A DNA stretch of 64,000 bases from Symmetrospora coprosmae (lineage: Eukaryota; Basidiomycota; Cystobasidiomycetes; Symmetrosporaceae): NCBI GenBank assembly GCA_008802785.1, contig VUYT01000033.1:62001-126000 (forward strand), in the 5' to 3' direction. The notes under the pieces are model-generated. The model was not told the DNA's origin and made no database searches. It saw only the letters and a list, made by a program, of their open reading frames with translations. Position 1 is the stretch's first letter; every line of letters begins with the position of its first letter. Both the position numbers and the translations under genes were made by a program. Below are positions 56,201-64,000 of this stretch, in pieces.

Positions 56201-56783
56201 CCACCATCATCCACAGCCGCCTCACACCGCCCACCCATTGGCACACCACTCGCAGCCAACCCCCGTCGTCGCGGCACGCCGGCACGCCGCATCCGTGTCT
56301 GCATCCTCACTCGCCTATCCGTCTCCTCCAGCAAGGCGAATCGCAAAGCCCGATTTCCTCCTAGCGATGGAGCGCATCTACGACGCGCTGCCGACGTCTC
56401 CCGGAGCAGGGCAGGCGCAACTATACCAGATCATTGAAGACGCGCGTGACACGGTTGCGGGCGAGTCGCGCGCTCGTGCGGTCTGGGAGCAGAAGATGGA
56501 GGAGAGGATGGAGCATTTCGAAAGGAGCGTGAGCAGTGAGCTCTTGCTCCTGGAAAAGAAGCTCGAGGCGGCCAGGCAGGCAAAGCACCAGCGACAGCCA
56601 TCTCCGAGCGTCCTACATTCGGCCTCAGGCAATGCGCAGCCTGGTGCTGCACCAATGCCTGACGAGACTATGACGGATGAAGCACATGACGAGCAGCACG
56701 GCAACGACTGTACAGATCAAGGCGAACAGCAGGCTGTTGCCAGGACGATCCGACCGACTTCTAACCTGCGACGAGGCCTGTAG
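53202..56783 (+). CDS. Large low-complexity protein with C-terminal coiled coil, unknown function
   Basis: Three exons, 53202..54808, 55020..55619 and 55754..56783, 1078 residues. Junctions: QVAQAF|TAPIKEEEVEL and SSPR|AGNLSITAPVIGG. The second acceptor must be GAGAG rather than the nearby CTCAG to keep the frame, so this boundary is less sure. Most of the protein is Ser/Pro/Ala/His/Gln-rich, with HQHQHQHQYQH near 155 and a CAG-coded Gln8 run near 865. Folded-looking parts are few: RKRPASVIDELDEADAQTDG near 490 and the C-terminal KPDFLLAMERIYDALPTSP with a coiled coil (EERMEHFERSVSSELLLLEK). This resembles fungal transcription-regulator architecture, but no DNA-binding domain is visible. Convergent with PRP40. 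Confidence 0.7.
56130..56154 (+). repeat. Coding CAG trinucleotide run
   Basis: Eight CAG/CAA codons (polyglutamine) inside the 1078-residue orphan. Confidence 0.85.
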
Positions 56784-56974
56784 CAATGATATCCACACTT
56801 TCCCTACTTTTTCGCAGATATGTTCAGTCGGCATATACATAGCTTATGGGCGGGGTGTTGTAGCGTAGGATACAGGAAACAAGTCAGACAAACAAAGCTC
56901 AGGCAGCTTGTGCGATCGCAGATGCTTGACCAGATCGTACCCTTGACCGCGTCGGGTGTCAGGGGCAAGGTGCC

Positions 56975-59751
56975 CTAAATCTCGCCCTCCTCCTTGTCGG
57001 CTTCGCCAGCCTCGCCGTCCCGCTTCTGTCGCTTTGGTTCGCGCTCCTTCGTGCCGCTGGGCTCGTCGTCCCTTCTTGAGCTCTTCGCCGCGCGGTCAGT
57101 CTCGTGATCCCGGGCCGGTTCAGTGTCGTTTCCATCCTTGCGCGAGCTGCGTCTCCTGCCGTCCTGGTCTCGCTCCCTATCGCGGTCGTCTGCCCTGTCT
57201 TTATGCGTTCTAGAGGAGCGGCCCGATCTCTCGCGCTCCCGCTCTCGCTCCCGCCGGTCTCTGTCGTCCCGGTCGTCTCGAGCATCTCCACTGCCTGCTC
57301 TGTGACTGCGCGCATCCGGCGAGTACTCCCTCTGGCGCTCCCGCCGCGAGGACCGGTCGTAGCTGGCCCGCGGCGATCCTTCCTCCCCTGGAACCCGGGC
57401 ACCACTACCATTGCTGTTGCTTTTGCCGTCCCGCTTGGTCGGCGTACCGCCGCGCCCACCGACATCGGTCGCCGTGCGGCTGGCGCGTCGTCTGTGTCTG
57501 CTGGTGTTGGAGTCTGCGTCGCTGATGTGCCCATCGCGGTCTCGGTCGCGGCGGTCGCGCTCGCGGTCGCGCCTATCCTTGTCCTTGCCCCTCTCGCGCT
57601 CCCGCTCCCGCTCGGCTGCAGCAGCCGCACCGGAAATAGTCGCAGCCGTGCTGGCTGCCGCAGCATCGGCCGCAAGACGCCGCTTCTCCTTCGCCTCCTC
57701 CTCCGCCTCGTCCTCTGCAGCCTTCTCCGCGAGCCGCTTGACGTACTTGTCAAAGGCGCTCCTGCGGGCATCCTCGTGCCCTTCGAGGTCTTGGAACTCT
57801 GGCAGATCCGAGAAGCGCGGCAGCGCGTCTTCGTACGATGTGCCGAGCGCAACGGGCGGATGCAGCTTCTTGAGCGCATACCGCAGGTCGTCGGCAAGGT
57901 GCCTCACGCGCCGCTCGGCGCGGCGCTGTTCCTCGCGGGCTTGGGCGGCGAGCCTGTCGAGAAGCTGCATGCACAGAGGCGATAGAGGATCCTGATCAGT
58001 ATCCCGCCTGAATGACGAGGTGGACTGTGGATTGCACCTACCCCCTGGAAGACCGCCTGACGGTCCTCGATCTTCATGTTCCTGACGCGGATGTGATCGT
58101 TGACGCGCGCATCAAAGTCTTCGAATTTCGTCTCGGGCGTGACCTTGAATGTCTCGCCTGTGCGCTCGTGCAGGACATTCTCGACAATTCTGCTATCCTC
58201 CTCGATCTTGTAGTCGAGGTCGTCGACGACGTCCCAGAAGAGCTCGAGCGGGGTCGAGCCCGGGTTCCCGAGCATGTCGAGGAAGCGCGCGTCGTCCTTG
58301 ATCTCCGAGTAAATGTCCTGCCATTTAGTCCCCGCCTTGATCTTCCCCTGCTGCTTGAGCTCGTCGAGCAGGCCAATGTACGCCTGGCGGCTCTTGCGGA
58401 TGGCGCGCTGGCGCTCGGCTTTTTGCTTGCTTCGGAGCTCGTGCGCGTGCTGCTCGGCGCGCTTGACGCTCTCCTCGTACACGACGAGAAAATCGAGCGG
58501 CTCGATGGCCTGCAGCGTAGTGTCCTCCTTCCACTCTTTCGACTCGCGCACAATGTCGCGCGCGTCCGGGTAGCGCACGCCGAGGTCGAGGTCGAGCGCC
58601 TTTAGGACGGACGCGAGCTTTTCGATGTTCATCTGGCGGACCTCGCGCTCGCGCTTGACCTCTGCGACGTGCAGCTCGTCCATGTACTCGCGCCAGAGCG
58701 CTTCCCGCTCCTCGTCGTGCCGGCTCATGTGCCACACGTCCGGGACGGCTTCCGCAATGACGCGGCTGGCGCGCTCCCAGCTCCACCAGCTCTTCATGGC
58801 GTAGTCGCCCTCGCTCAGCCGGCCCAGGGCGGTCCGCCACGCGGGCCTGTTGCGCTCCATGCTCTTTTCCTTGGCCTCGCGCTCGCGGCGCTTGTAGTCG
58901 TCGACAAACTTCTCGTACGCGGCTTTGCGCTCGCCCAGGGTGCGCAGGGCGCGGTACAGCGGGTCCGTCACGGTTGTCCGGAGGACCTGCTCCCAGCCCC
59001 ACGAAGGGTTGACATTGTACTTTCGCAGGAGCGAGAAGAAGGCTTCTTCGGCTTCTTCCTTTGTTTCGAAATTGAGGTTGACGGGCGCTTGTTGCTGTTG
59101 CTGCTGGAGAGAGCCGGCAGGCTGTGGGTACGGTGAGCCGGACGGGCCGAACTGCCCCGGGGCTGCGAGTTGCATGGACGATGCTGGCGCTGGTGCTGAT
59201 GCTGGCGAGGCGGCTGCTTGGCCATTCGGCGCCTGGCGGCTCTGCGTGGCGGCAGGTCGGTCGTCTGTTGAAGCTGCTGCGGCCCCAGGCCCGATTGCGG
59301 CAGACGTGGTCGCATTGCTCGGTGTTGGAGCAGGAGCAGGAGCAGGCCTAGAAGGAGCAGTGGATGCAGGTGATGCTTCCTTCTCCTTCTCCATCTCCTT
59401 CTCCTTAGCTGCTGTCTCCTCCCCGCGCTTTGCAATGTCGGCAGCGACCTGGTCCGCCTTGTTCTTCACGTCTGACGGAATCTCCCAGGTTGTCGTGTTG
59501 GAGACAGCGTTCACGTAGTACGGGCGTCCATTGCTGTCGTACTGCTTCCATCCGAGCTCTGTGAGTGCGAGCTCGATGGGCGTCTTGAGCGCCGTCGGTT
59601 TCTGCCATGGATGGATACGGATATCAGCGTGCATCCTACGTAGGATATCGATACTGATAGACAGCCTCACCTCCCACACGGACTCCCTTGTCGCTGGATT
59701 GTACCAGTACACGCGTCCTTCCTTGTTGCGATGCTCTGTCCAGCTGTGCAT
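56975..59751 (-). CDS. PRP40: U1 snRNP splicing factor Prp40
   Basis: Bridges the 5' splice site (U1) and the branch-point protein during early spliceosome assembly. Exons complement(56975..57964, 58042..59601, 59671..59751), 876 residues. WW1 is MHSW...GRVYWYNPATRESVWEKP, split by an intron; WW2 is LGWKQYDSNGRPYYVNAVSN with TTTWEIP. A Pro/Ala/Gln linker precedes the tandem FF domains, beginning with EEAEEAFFSLLRKYNVNPSW, and continuing with LRTLGERKAAYEKFVDDYKR and FDARVNDHIRVRNMKIEDRQ. The last 230 residues are rich in Arg, Asp and Glu dipeptides, like the C-termini of animal PRPF40 rather than yeast Prp40. The ATG at 59751 matches the usual N-terminus (MxxW); an in-frame ATG at 59796 would add 15 residues. 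Start codon lies only 81 bases from that of HRT3. Confidence 0.95.
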
Positions 59752-59832
59752 GGTCGATATGGACAGTTGTGCAGAGGTGAAGCCACATACATGCATCTAG
59801 GATGGGTTGTCCTCTCTCCAATTGCCGATGAG

Positions 59833-61806
59833 ATGATGGTGATGGACGACACCGACACTGACGCGCAGGAGCAGCTTGAGCGGTTCAGGTGGGTGCATGC
59901 TGCATGCCATGCCATGCCATAGCTATGCCCTATGCCATGCTATGCTGCCATGACGCTCATCGATGCATCGACGCCGTGCTGCAACTGCAATGACAGGCTG
60001 CAATGGCGGCAGGAGCTACAACGGGAACGGGAGAGACACGGCAGCAATACCAACAGACATGCACATACACAGACACTACCACCTCTGGATGCAGCTCCAG
60101 CTCCGCCTCCACATCCAGGCGGGCTTCCGATCCAGGCGGAGGGCAAGGCAGGACCATCGTCGTCGACAGCCAGCGACCCCGCTTCACAGCACAGACAGAG
60201 CGACAGAGACAGAGAGGCTTCCCCGAGCGCATCATCGTCCGTCAAGCCCGCAGACGGTCCAAGCGATGAGAACGGCGCCGGAGCAGGAGCAGGGGACGGG
60301 GACCTCACTCCAACCTCGAGCGCCACCGCCGTCGAGCTCTACGCAGCAGCCGTCACCTTTGAGCGGGAAGGCAGGCTCAACGAGGCACTGCGAGCATACC
60401 GCTCCGCTTTCCGGAAGAACGACACCGTCGACAAGCTGTATCACAAGCAGCAGGTCAGGGCAGAGGCGGCGGCGGCGGCGGCGGCTGCGGCGACCGGGAG
60501 CGGAGCAGCCGCAACCACCATCGCTGGATCCCAGAACAGCACAGAACCAGCAACCGACAGTCTCGCCTTCTCCTTCCAGCGCACCCTCCAGCTAGAGCCA
60601 GACTATGAGCGCCAAAAGGGGCAGCTCAAAGCAAAGATGCTCACGGCCAGCTATGTCGACAAGCTCTTGGCCAGCTTCGCAGAGAACCCATATATACCAG
60701 AGGCGGAGCGGAAGAGCCAGCAGGAGCCGCAGAGCCCCGCAGGTCAACAAGACGACATTGGCGAGCAAGCCACACCCGAAGATGGCACGGACGCCACCAC
60801 CACCGCCGCGGGCACGGACACAGCGCTAGGGAAAGCGAAAGCGAAAGCGAAGGACGCAGCAAGGCATACGCTGGTCTTTCACCCGCGGAACGACAGCAAG
60901 CCGCTGCACATTGCCAAGCTCCCCGACGAGCTGCTCGTGCACATTCTCTCATTCCTCACAGCGCTGTCGCCCCACGCGCGCTCGCCCGACATGCGCTCCC
61001 TCGAGCGCGGATTCAGCCTCGTCTCGCGCAAGGCGCGCATCCTCACGCTCGACTCTGCCGCCGCGCTGTGGAAGCCGGCATGCCTGGCCGTGTACACGGC
61101 GCCGCTGCTGCTCGACCCGGCGACCACGGCGAGCCGCGTCGCGGCGCAGGCGTACGGGGCCGACTGGCGCCTCATGTGGATCGAGCAGCCGCGCGTGCGC
61201 ACCGACGGCGTGTACATCTCCCAGATCACGTACGTCCGCCGCGGCGCCCCCGACAGCATTGGCACATCCTTCGCGTACAACGACATCACCCACATGGTCA
61301 CGTATTATCGGTACCTGTGCTTCCTCCCCACGGGCGACGTCGTCTCGCTCCTCTCGCACGACATCCCCGCCGTCGTCGTGCCAAACCTACTCGCGAGCCA
61401 CCGGCACCGCGCGGCCGCCGCCTCCGCCTCGTCGTCATCGCCTTCGCCTGGTCGCCATCGACACGGGCAAGCAGCAGCACCGGCGCCGAGCGCCGGGCTG
61501 TCGGTTGGCAAATGGCGCACGCGCCACCTGCCCCCGACGTCCACGTCCCCTGCGCCAAGCATGCTGGTGGAGCTCACGTCGCTCGAGGACCCGCGCATCA
61601 CCTCGCCCAGCGAGCTCAAGCACTCATTCACAATGACGTGCCGCTGCAAGAGCACCGCAAGGGGAAAGAACAACAAGCTCGAGATGCTCAGCCTCGTCGC
61701 GCTCAACCACCGCACCGGCGAGGAGGGCGAAATACCCATTAAGAGCGGGACGGCGGGGAACCAGATGCCCAGCTTCTACTTTTCCCGCGTGCTCAGCTAC
61801 GATTAG
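59833..61806 (+). CDS. HRT3: F-box protein Hrt3 / FBXO9 type
   Basis: Substrate receptor of an SCF ubiquitin ligase. Exons 59833..59888 and 59997..61806, 621 residues. The first exon gives MMVMDDTDTDAQEQLERF and splices to RLQWRQELQRERERH. A TPR-like helical pair (ATAVELYAAAVTFEREGRLN, EALRAYRSAFRKND) precedes a linker with an Ala run coded by GCG repeats. The F-box is IAKLPDELLVHILSFL (about 345-360). The C-terminal domain (YISQITYVRRGAPDSIGTSF, MVTYYRYLCFLPTGDVVSLL, CRCKSTARGKNNKLEMLSLV, PSFYFSRVLSYD) is characteristic of Hrt3/FBXO9. Three in-frame ATGs (59833, 59836, 59842) could each be the start. Intron 1 is filled with ATGCC repeats. Confidence 0.92.
59896..59951. repeat. Degenerate ATGCC / CTATGC repeat in HRT3 intron 1
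   Basis: The intron between 59889 and 59996 consists largely of CATGC, GCCAT and CTATG repeats, including three direct copies of ATGCC. Confidence 0.75.
60464..60484 (+). repeat. Coding GCG run (polyalanine) in HRT3
   Basis: About seven GCG codons followed by further Ala codons in the linker before the F-box. Confidence 0.85.
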
Positions 61807-62109
61807 GATATACGAAGAGCTCGAGCCGGCCGCCCGTGCACAACCATAGACGGTCACCACGCGGCCGACTGTAGAGCGCGCTTCGCAGCGCATGGCTCGC
61901 AACGCTAACTTCAAAAGAGAAGAGCCGGTTGCCCGCATCCCTGCCACACGTGTAGCATAATATCAACAACATTAACTTGCAGAAAGACTGCTTATAGCTT
62001 GCATCGACGTAGGCTATCTCGCCACTCGATCTTCATATCTGCGTTGCCGCCTGCGGCTTTTCGTAACCGCTAGACTGCTCGCGGGGGGACAATACGTGCT
62101 GTATCGAGG
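61807..62109. other. Convergent 3' intergenic region
   Basis: About 300 bases between two stop codons; nothing seen. Confidence 0.35.
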
Positions 62110-64000
62110 TTACGCAGCATCGCCAGACGCTCCAGTTGTTGCGCCCGTGTCCTCCGCGGTCGCCCGCTGCTGCCCCTGCCCGCTCCCCTTGCGCTTCCCG
62201 AGACCCGTTTCGAGCAGCGCGACGTACTCCTTCCATCCGTTGGTAATCTCCCCCTGCCTGCTTACGAGTCCGCGTGCGTACGCCTCGAGCGCTGTGCGAA
62301 AGTCGGCCACTTTCTCGCCCTCGAACCGCGCCCACTCGCTCGTCTTGAGGCGGCGCGAGACGTCCTCAAAGTCCTTCTTGAGCGCGAGGGCGCGGCGCTC
62401 TGCCTCGTTGATCTCGAACAGCCCCGCTGTGACGAGCTCCGGGTGGGTGCGCCCGCTCTTGGCTTTGATTTTCTCGTGGCTTGCCCGCAGGGAGCGCAGG
62501 TGCTGCTCTGCGCGCGTGTAGGCCACATAGATGCGGATCCGCCCCTGCAGCGCCGCGCGGACGCTGGCAATGAGGCGTGCGTACCGCTCCGCGACGGCGA
62601 GGAGGTGCTGCTCCTCGTCGCGCGCCTGCTGCTCGCCCAGCTCGGCACGGCGCTGCTCCTGCTCCGCGAGCGCGCGCACGGCCGCACGCACATTGTCGCT
62701 CAGCTCGCACGTGGCCAGCGCAGTGTAGGCCCCTGCCAGCTCGAGCGCGGACGCGCACACGGCGAGTCGCTGCTTGCTGCACGCGCCCAGCGCGCCAGTG
62801 AGCGACTTGAGGCCAACCTCGAGCGCGTCGAGCGTCGCGCGGCGCTGGTCGAACCACTCGTCAAACTCAGAGAAGCGCGGGCCAGTCAGATTCGAGAGGA
62901 AGGAGGGCTTGAGCGAGTCCAAGGCAGAGGCTGCCGCTGACGCTGTCGACGAGGAAGCCGATGGCAGGCCGATGGCGGACGACGAGAGCGCGGCGGACGA
63001 GCTGGAGCCCGAGGCGTGCTGCCGATGTTTGATATCGGTGTGGAACGTGTCGGACTCGAGGAACGTGCGCAGGTCCGGGTCCGTGTACAGTAGCGGGTGG
63101 TTCAGGATCTGCTGCAGACACGTCTGCAGCGCTTGCCGCCGCGTCTCTACAAAGTTCTGCGAGAAACGGCCTGTGGGTCATGCGCGGTCGTTGCCGGCGG
63201 GCGGGATCAGACGAGGAGCGTGCATCGAGACAAGGTGAACAGCTAAACGTACCCACAACGGCCTTGTCTGGCGGAGGCGGGACAATCACGCCCGGGTTGT
63301 TGTCAAGCAAGCGCTCATTCAGCCAGAGGAAGTCCCTGAACCGCCTCAGGACGCTAAAGTCCTGCTTGCGGAATTGTATCGAGCTCGTCCTCGTCCGGAT
63401 AGTGTACACGGTGTGCGATGAGAGGTTCATGGCATCGATGGCTGACCCTACTTTCGTCGGATCCGAGACGGTGACGAGGAAGGTTGGGCGGCCGGAGGGG
63501 TCGTCCGAGAGGGCGGGGAGGGACTGGGATGGTATCGCGTGAATGATGGGCTGTGACGCGCGCAAGATCATGTTGTAGTCAGCCAGATCCGACGTCTGCC
63601 CGACACGGGCAACCTGCCAAACTAGCCGACACGCACCTGCTCGCGCAACGATTGCTGCTGTTGTTGCTGCTGGCTTTGTATGCTCGCTGCATCATTGTGA
63701 ATGCTGTCGAGCCCGACGGTGCGTATGCTCGCAGCGTCTTCCGCCGCCGCATCGCGCTCCACACGCTTGTCGCTATCCTCTCTCCGATCTGACGCCTCGG
63801 ATCCTCTCTGCGCCTCGTCCTCTTCGCCGCCGCCCTGCACGCTGGACGAGGTCCTCGCAGGCTGCAAGACATCCTCATCCGTATCTGCAAAGCCCCTCGC
63901 GACTTCGTCGTCCGTGATGGCTGCCCGGCTGAATCCGTCTTGCCTCGAAGAGGAGCCGTGCGGATCGGCATACGGGTTGAAGCTGGGGTCAAGCGCATGG
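62110..64000 (-). CDS. VPS5: PX-BAR sorting nexin, Vps5 type (N-terminus outside the window)
   Basis: Retromer-associated sorting nexin for endosome-to-Golgi recycling. Exons complement(62110..63170, 63253..63550, 63637..>64000); the start codon lies past the right edge. The visible N-terminal part is disordered (DPSFNPYADPHGSSSRQD, a Gln run). The PX domain reads PTFLVTVSDPTKVG, SSHTVYTIRTRTSSIQFRKQ, FSVLRRFRDFLWLNERL, NNPGVIVPPPPDKAVVGRF and FVETRRQALQTCLQQILNHP, matching Vps5/SNX1. The BAR domain follows (LTGPRFSEFDEWFDQRRATL, FEINEAERRALALKKDFED, EWARFEGEKVADFRTALEAY). The tail is a short basic-polar stretch. Both introns have CTGAC or similar branch points and agree in phase. Confidence 0.93.

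Noticed and set aside
57104-57985. 293-codon plus-strand open frame
   Set aside because: Antisense to the Arg/Asp/Glu-rich C-terminus of PRP40; its Ser/Leu/Arg composition is just the complement of that repeat-like sequence.
1-64000. tRNA, rRNA, CRISPR, LTR or transposase sequences
   Set aside because: I looked for B-box-like GGTTCGA contexts, repeat-spacer arrays, terminal repeats and integrase or transposase motifs and found none that I could support.

Overview
The window is a gene-dense, GC-rich piece of a fungal nuclear genome, most likely a basidiomycete and possibly of the smut or yeast-like lineages (Ustilaginomycotina or Pucciniomycotina). Reasons: short spliceosomal introns (mostly 55-110 nt) with GT-AG ends and very often a CTGAC branch point about 15-40 nt before the acceptor; genes on both strands a few hundred bases apart; fungal-type proteins such as pyruvate decarboxylase, an AA14-like copper monooxygenase, Prp40, Nop12, Vps5, Hrt3 and Lunapark. 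The species is not identified. I saw no tRNA, rRNA, CRISPR array, LTR element or DNA transposon. Exon models below were built by hand from reading frame, splice consensus and phase; start codons and untranslated ends are inferred.

Left part (1-32 kb). It opens with the 5' part of pyruvate decarboxylase (minus), an acidic orphan, a relic of a second pyruvate decarboxylase first exon, and a DHA2/VBA-type transporter. Then comes a loose run of carbohydrate-related genes: an AA14-like lytic polysaccharide monooxygenase, an SGNH/CE2-like esterase, two tandem secreted Cys-rich proteins with a C-terminal beta-sandwich, and two tandem GH16 beta-glucanases. Interspersed are protein L-isoaspartyl methyltransferase, a small conserved fungal protein, a protein with three copies of an unusual C-C-H-H module, a BCAS3-like WD40 protein and a candidate small five-exon gene.

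Middle part (32-48 kb): Lunapark (ER junctions), protein phosphatase 1 catalytic subunit, a Pro-rich orphan, an 1100-residue Ser/Ala/Pro-rich orphan, an F-box/LRR-like gene with an in-frame TAG, and the ribosome-biogenesis protein Nop12.

Right part (48-64 kb): a Sec14/CRAL-TRIO protein with a C-terminal membrane segment, a 1078-residue low-complexity orphan, the U1 snRNP factor Prp40 back to back with the F-box protein Hrt3/FBXO9, and a Vps5-type PX-BAR sorting nexin running off the right edge.

Most genes are independent housekeeping genes. The one functional theme is the secreted polysaccharide-active set between 6 and 32 kb. The most unusual observations are the triple zinc-finger-like module (18.9-20.7 kb), the tandem Cys-rich pair in which one copy has a +1 shift that intron retention would restore, and the F-box/LRR gene interrupted by one TAG codon.
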